Positions 36,672-44,440 of a DNA stretch of 55,279 nt are shown piece after piece. This DNA comes from Flavobacterium sp. BFFFF2 (lineage in GTDB: Bacteria > Bacteroidota > Bacteroidia > Flavobacteriales > Flavobacteriaceae). The stretch spans positions 1 to 55,279 of the forward strand of contig NKJD01000022.1 of NCBI GenBank assembly GCA_002256385.1, written 5' to 3'. The notes below the pieces were generated by a model, which was given only the letters and a program-made list of their open reading frames with translations, was not told the DNA's origin and searched no databases. How positions within the stretch are numbered: position 1 is the first letter of the stretch; every line of letters starts with the position of its first letter. Both the position numbers and the translations under genes were made by a program.

Positions 36672-39032
36672 GGCGTAATTTCTGCCAGGGTTGAAAATGC
36701 CCATTTGACCAGTTGCCAAGTTGATTGGCGCATATTTTAACCGACTTAAATGATTTTGGTAGGCCGTATTGAGCAAGTTCTCGATACTGATTTTTAGATT
36801 CCAATGGCTTTTTGTTGCAGTTTTTACTTTGCATCCAGCCGAAAAATGAAACAAGGCATAAGCAGGCGTCTCCGTTTCAGTTGATCCTTCCGTAGCAATT
36901 TGATGTTGGTCAGAATTGTAAATTCCTTGAAACAAAAAATACAGATCTTGGCAGAATTTATCAGGTCGTTCCCATTCACTTCGCACACTTAATTTGGCCT
37001 GAGGCGCAGGCATATTGGGCAAATACCCAGTCGGGTCATTTTGTTTAATTCCTCTAACAAAGGCGCAGGCGGGTTCAATGTGCAGCCAATCAAATGGATG
37101 TGGGTGAAAATCAATTTGTATTTCACCGCCAAAAAGCAAGGAATTTCCCGAAGTAAAAACATAGGTTGGAACGGGATCGGCAGCATCCATAATCACATCA
37201 TTTCCCGCGCTGTCTTTTAGTCTTTTTGGGTATATATAATTAGAAATCAGATTTATAAATGGACTTACATCAAGTGTAAAATGGGTTTTACGATATTGAA
37301 AACCCACATCGGTTTGTAGGTTGTGTTCAGGTTTTAACGAAGCATTTCCCAATTCATATCTAAAAGTACCTTCATGTTTGCCATTGCTGCTCAATTCAGC
37401 GGCATTCGGTGCTCGGTATCCAACGGCTACATTCCATTTGATGGTTTTTGTTTTAGTCGGGTTAAAGGTTGTTCCCACACTTCCCGACATCCCATTGAAA
37501 TGGCTGTTTAAGGCGTAAAATGCCTGTCTGTAAGCCACATTTGGACTGGTTTCATTTCCATTTTGATCGGTCCAGAGTGCTTGTTGCTGGTACCAACGTA
37601 CATCGAGTCGACCACCGCCCATGAGGTGCCATTTGTCATTAAATCGGTAATCATAGGTCAAGCACGTCCCCAGGTCAAGCAATTGATAATTTGGGATAAT
37701 TCGGTCAGTGGCCGCATTGACCTGTGTTTGATGCATGCCTGAGATACCAAAAGCCACATTTCCTTTATGTCCTGTTTTTGCAGTGTATTTGCCATTCCAT
37801 GACAAGGTATTGAGGTGCATATATACATTTGGCAGGTTTGGCATCGCTGCATTGCCATACTCTCGGCGTGTATTTGATTGAAAGCCCCAATCAAATGAAA
37901 TACTTTGGTGGTTCCATTTTATAAAACTTTGTGAATTAACGGTATGGTGATTAATGGTTTGTTGCGGGTACCCCAACGTATATGATTTCAAATCTTGGGG
38001 TGTAGCCGTTTGGGTTTGCTCGTTGGCATCGGTATAAGTAAATTGTCCCCATTGGTTTCGATCGCCTTCGGGCAAGCCCACCGATTGGTTCCAAGTGCTT
38101 AGACGAAGTGTACTGTGGCCCCAATTTTTCCGAATGCCCAATTGACCCATGCCGTCCCATTCTTGAAAACCAGAATTAAGGACATAGCCATCTGCGGGGT
38201 TTTGGAAATTTCCAGCAATCCGATGGGTGCCTTGGGTTTGCCAAAACCAAGAGTTGGCGGCGCCAGAAAGTGAAAAATGATGGTCCAAACTTCGCGCATT
38301 TGATTGGTATTCTTGCGATATCAACCCGTTTAATTTTGATTCAAATTTTGGTGGCGATGCCAAAAAATGAATGACACCCGCCATGGCGTCACTGCCATAC
38401 CACAAACTGCCCGGTCCTTTGATGATTTCAACATGATCCACGGCATGGGCGTCCATTTCTAGTCCGTGTTCATCACCCCATTGTTGGCCTTCGATCCGAA
38501 TGCCGTTTGACAAGGAAATAACCCGATTGTATCCAAGGCCTCGAATGAGCGGTTTGGCGATGGCTGTTCCGGTGGTTAAAATTTGAACTCCAGCCACTTG
38601 CTGCAGCGCTTCTACCGCATTCGAACCACTTGCTTGTTGCCAGTTTTTGGCGGTAATGGTCTGAATGGCAAATGGAATTTCTTTGAGTTGCGTCGTCCGA
38701 CTTACGCCAGTAACCAATACCTCTTGCAGTTCCGTAATTTCGGTTTCTAAGGTCCAAATGACCGATTGTTTTAGCGGTAAACGAATAGTGAATACTTGAC
38801 TTTTAAAGCCTTGTTTGACACATTCAACCGCATATTCGCCAGCACGATATGTTGGCAACTTGGCCAATCCCAAAGAATCCGTCTGTGTGTATTGCTTTAG
38901 TTCAGACCAATGCAAAGTGACTTTTGACAGCGGAACGCCTTTTGCATCTGTAATTTGTATTGTATTTTGACCTGCTCCCATTTGGCAAAAAAAGAAGGTT
39001 ACACACAATAAATAAGGATAAACTATTTTCAT
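36648..39032 (-). CDS. TonB-dependent outer-membrane receptor, probably for zinc
   Basis: This 794-residue receptor has a signal peptide (PYLLCVTFFFCQMGAGQ), a carboxypeptidase-D regulatory-like module (ITDAKGVPLSKVTLHW, residues about 25-110), a plug domain (IPFAIQTITAKNWQQ, LIRGLGYNRVISLSNG, VDHVEIIKGPGSLWYGSDAMAG) and a 22-strand-type barrel ending in aromatic YALRLQYAW. The plug segment DEHGLEMDAHAVDHVE is rich in His and acidic residues, as in zinc receptors of the ZnuD kind. It is divergent from a Fur-family repressor with shared palindromic operators, which supports metal (most likely zinc) regulation; iron or another metal is possible. The stop overlaps the receiver gene. Confidence 0.88.
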   Translation of the reverse strand: MKIVYPYLLCVTFFFCQMGAGQNTIQITDAKGVPLSKVTLHWSELKQYTQTDSLGLAKLPTYRAGEYAVECVKQGFKSQVFTIRLPLKQSVIWTLETEITELQEVLVTGVSRTTQLKEIPFAIQTITAKNWQQASGSNAVEALQQVAGVQILTTGTAIAKPLIRGLGYNRVISLSNGIRIEGQQWGDEHGLEMDAHAVDHVEIIKGPGSLWYGSDAMAGVIHFLASPPKFESKLNGLISQEYQSNARSLDHHFSLSGAANSWFWQTQGTHRIAGNFQNPADGYVLNSGFQEWDGMGQLGIRKNWGHSTLRLSTWNQSVGLPEGDRNQWGQFTYTDANEQTQTATPQDLKSYTLGYPQQTINHHTVNSQSFIKWNHQSISFDWGFQSNTRREYGNAAMPNLPNVYMHLNTLSWNGKYTAKTGHKGNVAFGISGMHQTQVNAATDRIIPNYQLLDLGTCLTYDYRFNDKWHLMGGGRLDVRWYQQQALWTDQNGNETSPNVAYRQAFYALNSHFNGMSGSVGTTFNPTKTKTIKWNVAVGYRAPNAAELSSNGKHEGTFRYELGNASLKPEHNLQTDVGFQYRKTHFTLDVSPFINLISNYIYPKRLKDSAGNDVIMDAADPVPTYVFTSGNSLLFGGEIQIDFHPHPFDWLHIEPACAFVRGIKQNDPTGYLPNMPAPQAKLSVRSEWERPDKFCQDLYFLFQGIYNSDQHQIATEGSTETETPAYALFHFSAGCKVKTATKSHWNLKISIENLLNTAYQNHLSRLKYAPINLATGQMGIFNPGRNYALRLQYAW

Positions 39033-39042
39033 TTTGTATTAT

Positions 39043-39057
39043 TGCAAATGTGTTGCA
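39043..39057. promoter_or_regulatory. Predicted Fur/Zur-family operator 1
   Basis: TGCAAATGTGTTGCA is a 7-1-7 palindrome with a perfect right half TGTTGCA and two mismatches on the left. It lies 11 nt upstream of the TonB-receptor start codon. Its end touches TATATTTG (39056-39063, minus strand), a good -7 promoter box for the receptor gene, so a bound repressor would block RNA polymerase. Confidence 0.6.
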
Positions 39058-39078
39058 AATATAGTTTATTTCTATTAA

Positions 39079-39093
39079 TGCAACATTGTTGCA
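39079..39093. promoter_or_regulatory. Predicted Fur/Zur-family operator 2
   Basis: TGCAACATTGTTGCA is a perfect 7-1-7 palindrome, centred 36 bp from operator 1 and 10 bp upstream of the regulator start codon. On the minus strand it covers the TTG expected as the -33 box of the receptor promoter. It could mediate repression of both the receptor and the regulator gene itself. Confidence 0.65.
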
Positions 39094-39102
39094 GTATTAA
39101 TT

Positions 39103-39477
39103 ATGAGAAAAACCCAATCATCCGAAGCTATTTTGGCATTGATACAAAGTCAGTCAAAGGCCTTGTCACCGACTGAAATTGGCGAAAAACTGTTGCACAA
39201 CTGCGACAGAGTAACGATCTATCGGGTCATTGAACGGCTTTTATTGGAAGATCAGATTCACAAAATAATTGCCCCCGATGGTGGTGTCAAATATGCAGCT
39301 TGTCCGCCAAATAATATGAAACACTCGCATCATCATGTGCATTTTTATTGTAAAAAATGTGAAGTGGTTCAATGTTTACATCAAGTTGATATTCCTGAAA
39401 TCAGCTTACCTGAAAATTTCCAATTAGAAGATAGTCAGTTGATTACATCGGGAATTTGCCCAAGTTGTATTGAGTAG
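39103..39477 (+). CDS. Fur-family metalloregulator (Zur-like)
   Basis: This 124-residue repressor has an N-terminal winged helix (LSPTEIGEKLL, RVTIYRVIERLL) and a C-terminal dimerisation/metal domain. That domain contains the HSHHHVHFYC metal-binding stretch and two CxxC pairs, CKKC and CPSC, which form the structural zinc site. Length is short for Fur (about 140) and typical of Zur-like proteins in Bacteroidota. Divergent position to a TonB receptor with shared operators supports zinc control. Specificity within the family cannot be settled from sequence alone. Confidence 0.85.
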   Translation: MRKTQSSEAILALIQSQSKALSPTEIGEKLLHNCDRVTIYRVIERLLLEDQIHKIIAPDGGVKYAACPPNNMKHSHHHVHFYCKKCEVVQCLHQVDIPEISLPENFQLEDSQLITSGICPSCIE

Positions 39478-39553
39478 AAAGTCGAAAGTCCAAAGTCCAA
39501 AGTCGAAAGTCCAAAGTCCAAAGTCCAAAGTCCAAAGTCCAAAGTCGAAAGTG
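39478..39553. repeat. AAAGTCC/AAAGTCG heptamer tandem array
   Basis: Eleven consecutive heptamers of AAAGTC followed by C or G run directly from the regulator stop codon. The same heptamer family occurs at 17365-17390, 17815-17850, 19610-19630, 21299-21325 and 21630-21665. There is no spacer of constant length, so this is not a CRISPR array. It is followed by CTTCAAT-type repeats up to 39595. Confidence 0.9.
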
Positions 39554-39608
39554 TTGTTAATCAATCCTTCAATCTTTCAATCTTTCAATCATTACAAACA
39601 TTCCGATT

Positions 39609-40139
39609 TTACAAACTCAATTTCTCAATAAATTGCCTCAACCTTTTCTGTTTGGTTTCTTCTTTTTTGGCACCATCAATATGTAATATGGCGTCTTTTT
39701 GTTGGTAGGGGGGGAGTGCTGAAAAAGCCGTTTGGAATGCTTGGTTCTGATCTAAAGCAGCTTGTAGTAGGGGCCCAGGTTTGATGACTAACGGATTGGG
39801 TTTAAGTGGCTCAAGTGTCTCACTTACTACAATGGCCTCACGGATGTAATTTTGAACTTGTTCAATGGGGAAATCGTTCCAAGTGCTGAAACGCCATTGG
39901 CGGGTATTTTTGGTAATGCCTTCTTGGGCATTCACCAATACGTTTAGTGGATCTGGCATTTGGGCACCTTGAAAAAACCACAAAGCAAAGTGACTGTTAA
40001 ACCCGGCAATACCCACCACCTTTTTACCAAGATGGCAAAAAACGGGGGCATCCCATTTTGTGGTTTCCTCGAGTCCTTCGGCGCTGATGAGTTGAGCCAA
40101 CGCGGTTAATTCATGTGTCCAACGGCCCGTCTTATCCAT
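39609..40139 (-). CDS. DUF1801/YdeI-like protein
   Basis: This 176-residue cytosolic protein has an N-terminal DUF1801-type domain (WDAPVFCHLGKKVVGIAGFNSHFALWFFQGA) and a C-terminal helical YdeI/OmdA-like tail (ALPPYQQKDAILHIDGAKKEETKQKR). Relatives include frataxin-like iron chaperone candidates, but no function is proved. It is separated by 11 bp from the pseudouridine synthase gene upstream and may be co-transcribed with it. Confidence 0.82.
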   Translation of the reverse strand: MDKTGRWTHELTALAQLISAEGLEETTKWDAPVFCHLGKKVVGIAGFNSHFALWFFQGAQMPDPLNVLVNAQEGITKNTRQWRFSTWNDFPIEQVQNYIREAIVVSETLEPLKPNPLVIKPGPLLQAALDQNQAFQTAFSALPPYQQKDAILHIDGAKKEETKQKRLRQFIEKLSL

Positions 40140-40150
40140 GTTTTAAAATT

Positions 40151-41311
40151 TTAAAACATGTTTTTCAAATTGATGATTTCTTGCTGATCCAAATCACGCC
40201 ATTGTCCTCTGGCCAAGTTTTTCTTGGTAAGTCCAGCCAACATCACACGATCAACTCTGAGCACATCATAATTAAAGTGTTCAAAAATAGAACGCACAAT
40301 TCGGATGTTGGTCGATTTTAATTTGATGCCAATTTCAGATTTTGCTTCGCCATCAATATAGGATATTTCATCAACGTTTACTCGGTGTCCTTCAATGACG
40401 AGGCCTTTTTCGATTGCTTCGAAATCTTCGTAACGCAAGTTTTTATCAAGACTGACCTGATAAATTTTAGCTGCTCTTGGACTTGGCAAAGCATATTTTT
40501 GGTGCAGCATCGTATCATTGGTAATCAACAACAAACCAGTGGTATTTTTATCCATTCTGCCAAGTGGTCGGGCCGATGATTGTGCGGGCAATTTAATCAA
40601 TTCCATCACTTGTCGGGTGGCGCCTGTTTCGGTACCAGCCGTGCTAAAGTTTTTGGGTTTATTTAGTAAAATGTAAAGCGGTTTTTCTGGATTCACCTTT
40701 GCGCCATCAAAGAATACCTGATCGCCAGGCATTACTTTGTAACCCAGTTCGTTAATTACGGTTTGGTTAACCTTTACATTACCTGATTGAATATAGATAT
40801 CGGCTTCGCGTCGTGAACATACTCCTGAATTGGCAATGTATTTATTTAAGCGAATGCCATCTGCTTCGTCCTTTTGTTTCGGAGCTGCTTTTCGAGGTGC
40901 TCTGGGTGCAAATTTTGAAAATGGCGCTGCCGATTTACGGCCTTCGGCGTAGTTTGGTTTTTCTTTGTCAAATTTCCCCGTTTTAAAACCACTTGGTTTG
41001 CGGTCTTCGGAGTAGCTTGGTTTTTCTTTGTCGAATTTGCCCGTTTTAAAACCACTTGGTTTGCGGTCTTCTGAGTAGCTTGGTTTTTCTTTGTCAAATT
41101 TCCCCGTTTTAAAACCGCTTGGTTTGCGGTCTTCTGAGTAGTTTGGTTTTTCAGAGTCAAATTTACCGACTTTTCTGTCGTCCCCATTTGTGGGTTTGGC
41201 AGCATTAAAACCGCTTGGTTTTCTGCCTGCAGGGCTACCTGGTTTTGATCCTTTGGAACTGCCTGGTTTTGATCCTTTGGGTGAAAATTTCCCCGGTTGA
41301 GGTGTGCGCAT
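40151..41311 (-). CDS. rluB: RluB-type rRNA pseudouridine synthase with repetitive N-terminal extension
   Basis: Residues about 150-386 are a complete RsuA/RluB-type pseudouridine synthase: S4 RNA-binding domain (IRLNKYIANSGVCSRREAD), the catalytic segment LGRMDKNTTGLLLITND with the active Asp, and RIVRSIFEHFNYDVLRVDR near the end. The first 150 residues are a basic, disordered tail with a 21-residue repeat (PSYSEDRKPSGFKTGKFDKEK) present about three and a half times, encoded by a 63-nt DNA repeat. Such tails are common on Bacteroidota RluB and probably help bind rRNA. The enzyme makes a pseudouridine in 23S rRNA. Confidence 0.93.
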   Translation of the reverse strand: MRTPQPGKFSPKGSKPGSSKGSKPGSPAGRKPSGFNAAKPTNGDDRKVGKFDSEKPNYSEDRKPSGFKTGKFDKEKPSYSEDRKPSGFKTGKFDKEKPSYSEDRKPSGFKTGKFDKEKPNYAEGRKSAAPFSKFAPRAPRKAAPKQKDEADGIRLNKYIANSGVCSRREADIYIQSGNVKVNQTVINELGYKVMPGDQVFFDGAKVNPEKPLYILLNKPKNFSTAGTETGATRQVMELIKLPAQSSARPLGRMDKNTTGLLLITNDTMLHQKYALPSPRAAKIYQVSLDKNLRYEDFEAIEKGLVIEGHRVNVDEISYIDGEAKSEIGIKLKSTNIRIVRSIFEHFNYDVLRVDRVMLAGLTKKNLARGQWRDLDQQEIINLKNMF

Positions 41312-41342
41312 ATTATTGTAATTTGGCGCAAAGATAGGCTAT

Positions 41343-41684
41343 TTATTGGGAATCCTGGCCCATAGGTGGTTCCCAGTAGTGAATTTTAAAATTGGTGATT
41401 TGATTGTCGTTCACTTGAATACCCTCATTTTCTAATAATTGCTGCATCAGGTTGGTCCCGTCAAAGTGGTGTTTTCCGGTAAGCATGCCGACCCGATTTA
41501 CCACCCGATGAGCTGGGATATCAGGCTGGTTGTGGCAGGCATTCATCGCCCAGCCCACCATCCTTGCTGAGCGGCCACTTCCCAAGGCTTTGGCAATGGC
41601 TCCGTAAGTGGTGACTTTTCCTAATGGAATTTGCCTGACCAAATTGTACACACGTTCAAAGAAAGAGACAGTCGAAGGAATCAT
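41343..41684 (-). CDS. Alkyltransferase-like (ATL) protein, MGMT fold without the acceptor cysteine
   Basis: This 113-residue protein matches the DNA-binding domain of O6-methylguanine-DNA methyltransferases: helix-turn-helix QIPLGKVTTYGAIAKALG, arginine finger segment GSGRSARMVGWAMNAC. The active-site motif, however, reads IPAHRVVNR, with Ala where the methyl-accepting Cys of PCHRV should be. ATL proteins bind alkylated guanines and hand them to nucleotide excision repair rather than repairing them directly. It lies in a closely spaced minus-strand cluster between the LysE-type gene and the pseudouridine synthase. Confidence 0.88.
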   Translation of the reverse strand: MIPSTVSFFERVYNLVRQIPLGKVTTYGAIAKALGSGRSARMVGWAMNACHNQPDIPAHRVVNRVGMLTGKHHFDGTNLMQQLLENEGIQVNDNQITNFKIHYWEPPMGQDSQ

Positions 41685-41690
41685 GTTGTA

Positions 41691-42317
41691 TTAAAAGGTG
41701 AGTTGAACGGCGGTGATTAGTGCGGCAATTGCCAAAACAGTTCCTATAATGAGGTTCATGCGCTTGGTAATCCAACTTAATTGATCTTTCATGCGTTCAA
41801 ACATAACGATATACATTCTAAAAACAAATCCGGCACCAACAGTGACTCCGACCACAAAGCAGGTCATGGGGCCAAGTTCAAATTTAAAATAACCAGTGTG
41901 AGAGAGCGCCATAGATGTCATGACGTAAAATGGGACCGGCAACACATTTAAGGTGGCCAACGAAAGCCCCAACAGAAGGGGGGGGACCGATACGGGCTTC
42001 CATTTTTTCTTTAAATATTTTGGTTTTTTCTGTTTCTTTTTCAATAAAAAATAGGCACTCATCAATGCAAAAACACCAATGCCTATTTCTCTCAGCATGT
42101 ACATAATTTGCTGGTTTTTGTACAAATATTTAGCACAAACCAATGCAATCCCCGTTTGAATTAAAATAATGAGCAATGCCCCCTGAACAAATTTGAAAGC
42201 AGCCATTCTGCCAGCGTTCAGGTTAATTTTGGTGGCCGTCATGTTCAGTAATCCTGGCGGGGAAACAGTAAGCAAAGCAATGCCAAAGCCTAAGAATGCA
42301 GCAGCCACAAATACCAT
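41691..42317 (-). CDS. LysE-family transporter
   Basis: This 208-residue integral membrane protein has about six hydrophobic segments (FVAAAFLGFGIALLTVSPPGL at the start, LLIILIQTGIALVCA, IGIGVFALMSAYFLL, a closing IIGTVLAIAALITAVQL). SPPGLLNM near the N-terminus corresponds to the conserved PGP-type motif of LysE/RhtB exporters. The family exports amino acids or related compounds; the substrate is not predictable. Its start overlaps the trmB stop by 1 bp, so the two are translationally linked. Confidence 0.85.
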   Translation of the reverse strand: MVFVAAAFLGFGIALLTVSPPGLLNMTATKINLNAGRMAAFKFVQGALLIILIQTGIALVCAKYLYKNQQIMYMLREIGIGVFALMSAYFLLKKKQKKPKYLKKKWKPVSVPPLLLGLSLATLNVLPVPFYVMTSMALSHTGYFKFELGPMTCFVVGVTVGAGFVFRMYIVMFERMKDQLSWITKRMNLIIGTVLAIAALITAVQLTF

Positions 42318-42991
42318 TATTTCAACCTAAAACAAAGGTACGTAATGGGTTTTTGAAGGTTTAAATAAAACGTTTCATAAAACGTCTGAATGCCCAATAC
42401 TTCTTTGGGGGCGCCTTCGTTTTGGTAAATGGTATGATTGGCGTACACAATTTCATGGCCCAACCCTTGAATCAAGCCTAAGGTATATCCATGCATAAAC
42501 TCGCTGTCCGTTTTCAAGTGAATAAGCCCATTTGGTTTTAGAATTTGACGATACCTTTCTAGAAAATCAGGGTTGGTCATTCGGTGTTTGGTGCGCTTAA
42601 ATTTAATTTGCGGATCGGGAAACGTAATCCAAATTTCATCCACTTCGCCTGCGTCAAAAATATGTTGAACCAATTCAATTTGGGTGCGCACAAAAGCCAC
42701 ATTGTTTAATTGTGTTTCAATGGCAGTTTTGGCACCACGCCAAAATCGAGCCCCTTTAATGTCAATGCCGATGTAATTTTTGTCTGGATTCTGTTGCGCC
42801 AAACCCACCGTGTATTCTCCTTTGCCACAGCCTAATTCAACGATAATTGGGTGGTCATTTTTAAAAAAATCGGTGCGCCAGCTTCCTTTGTATGTAAATT
42901 TGTCTTCAATGACTTCTTCCCGGCTAGGTTGGAATACATTGCCAAATGATTCATTTTCGTTAAAACGCTTTTTTTTATTTTTACTTCCCAC
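42317..42991 (-). CDS. trmB: tRNA (guanine-N7-)-methyltransferase
   Basis: This 224-residue SAM-dependent enzyme forms m7G46 in tRNA. Landmarks: SAM-binding VELGCGKGEYTVGLAQ, NYIGIDIKGARFWRGAK, and the TrmB signature EIWITFPDPQIKFKRTKHRMTNPDFL. The conserved late motif TDSEFMHGY follows. It is the first gene of the minus-strand cluster that continues into the LysE-type gene. Confidence 0.95.
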   Translation of the reverse strand: MGSKNKKKRFNENESFGNVFQPSREEVIEDKFTYKGSWRTDFFKNDHPIIVELGCGKGEYTVGLAQQNPDKNYIGIDIKGARFWRGAKTAIETQLNNVAFVRTQIELVQHIFDAGEVDEIWITFPDPQIKFKRTKHRMTNPDFLERYRQILKPNGLIHLKTDSEFMHGYTLGLIQGLGHEIVYANHTIYQNEGAPKEVLGIQTFYETFYLNLQKPITYLCFRLK

Positions 42992-43053
42992 TTTTTCTTA
43001 TTTGCGGCAAAAGTAACAAACTTGCCATCCATGAAAAAATTTATTGAAATGGT

Positions 43054-43326
43054 TTAACACAGATTATGCATTAGACTTTGAAATGAAACCAACACTAACA
43101 AAAAGTTTGCATTTGCAAACACCAATAAAAAAGTTGGTTCTTAATGACCATTTAAAAACAAATATTAACGCCATTAAAATGGGAAAAGGACAAAAAAGCT
43201 GGGAGTGCACGGACTTTTTTTACCGCAGGTGTAGCAGCGCTACATTGAGGATGAAAAAAGGAGTACATTACCAGATTTGCAGTCATTTTTCCATGTAATA
43301 AATTTCTAATGCGTAATCTGGGTTAA
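43054..43326. mobile_element. MITE-like element with 22-bp terminal inverted repeats
   Basis: The left end TTAACACAGATTATGCATTAGA (43054-43075) and the right end (43305-43326) are inverted repeats matching at 20 of 22 positions. The 273-bp element has no credible coding frame. It contains a small internal hairpin TGTAGC-AGC-GCTACA and ends 4 bp from the stop of the GIN lipoprotein gene. A target duplication could not be recognised with confidence. Size and structure fit a miniature inverted-repeat transposable element whose mobilising transposase is elsewhere. Confidence 0.72.
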
Positions 43327-43330
43327 TTGA

Positions 43331-44050
43331 TTATTTTCCGTGTATAGTGCCTCCCGATGAGGTGTCTTGCAACACCGTTTTGGGGCTGCCTTTATAGGAT
43401 ATACTTGAACCGCTGCTGGCTTTTCCGTCAAACAACTGGACTGCCTGCACATCAATGAAACTCCCGCTGCTGGCTTGGCAGACGGCCTCGTTGCAATACA
43501 GCTCCGAAGCGCTCAGATGGCTGCCACTACTACTTTTTAGACTGGCCTTTAGTGAATTGCCTTTTAATTCCATCGAAGATCCACTGCTGGTTTCGGCGGT
43601 CAATTGGTCAAAGTCGCCGGTACATGCCAATTGGCTGCCGCTGCTGCTTTTGAGCACCAACTTTGCCCCTTGAAATTTACCAGTAGTATGCAGGTTTGCC
43701 CCACTGTTGCTGGCTAATTTTTCAATCGCCGGGAGTTGCACCCGAATGCGCATAGGTACTTTGGTGTCAATACACTCATCTGTGCTGATTTCGAGGGTGT
43801 TGGTATCCACATTTCTTTTGGTTTTTATGTGCTCAATTAAATTGGCATCGCCTGTAATGGCCAATTCACAAGTGCTGCCATACACCACTTCTACATCTAA
43901 TCCGCTAGAGGCGGTTACCCCCGTGAATGGTTCAACTGTTCGGTTTTCGGTTTTTTCATCCCCATTGCCTTTGACACAATTGATGTTCATATCAATTTTA
44001 CAAGCACTTGCCAACAGCAAGAGGGGAATCATTAGGTAGATCGATTTCAT
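43331..44050 (-). CDS. GIN-domain (DUF2807) lipoprotein
   Basis: The start at 44050 gives a 239-residue protein with a lipoprotein signal peptide (MKSIYLMIPLLLLASAC, lipobox LASA-C). An upstream in-frame ATG at 44083 would add 11 polar residues ahead of the signal and is less likely. The body is the head GIN domain, a right-handed beta-helix-like fold with EPFTGVTASSGLDVEVVYG and a series of SSGS repeats (LKSSSGSQL, AETSSGSSM, LKSSSGSHL, CQASSGSFI, GKASSGSSI), one per helical turn. These proteins are often near PspC genes in Bacteroidota, as here. Function unknown; envelope-associated. Confidence 0.9.
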   Translation of the reverse strand: MKSIYLMIPLLLLASACKIDMNINCVKGNGDEKTENRTVEPFTGVTASSGLDVEVVYGSTCELAITGDANLIEHIKTKRNVDTNTLEISTDECIDTKVPMRIRVQLPAIEKLASNSGANLHTTGKFQGAKLVLKSSSGSQLACTGDFDQLTAETSSGSSMELKGNSLKASLKSSSGSHLSASELYCNEAVCQASSGSFIDVQAVQLFDGKASSGSSISYKGSPKTVLQDTSSGGTIHGK

Positions 44051-44440
44051 ATTGTTTTGATTAGAGGATTTATTATTAGTCAACTACTTTTTGTAAATTT
44101 TGAATTTTGCCCCGAAAGCCATCGGGGTTGATTTTTTTTTAAATGATTTGTATACAGGAATTTTATTTTATAAACTGTTGACATAGAGCAATTTGTTTCT
44201 TAAATTTCTTCTGTTTTTCTCAATAAGCAAATTATAAAAAGGAAATTTAATTTATAATTTACCTCATTTTGCTTGAGCTTAAATTTACTAGTGAAAAACC
44301 ATTTCAACTTTTAAATCTATTGATTTACTATCTAATAATACTGCTTTTAAAAATAATTGATTCACTTGAAGGCGATTAATAAAAAGTAAAACAAATAATA
44401 TCATTCAAAATTTAAAATTCAAAATTCAAAATTTTAAGAT
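44051..44440. other. AT-rich intergenic region
   Basis: No gene is visible in 390 bp between the PspC-domain gene and the GIN lipoprotein. A hairpin CCCCGA-AAGCCA-TCGGGG occurs at about 44110-44127, and ATTCAAA-type repeats fill 44403-44435. The promoter of the lipoprotein gene is probably here but no consensus stands out. Confidence 0.55.

Noticed and set aside
39478..39553. Possible CRISPR-like array
   Set aside because: The units are 7 nt with no spacers and no cas genes nearby; it is a simple tandem repeat.
43044..43298. 84-codon plus-strand frame between trmB and the GIN lipoprotein
   Set aside because: It lies almost wholly within the MITE-like element and starts in its terminal repeat region.
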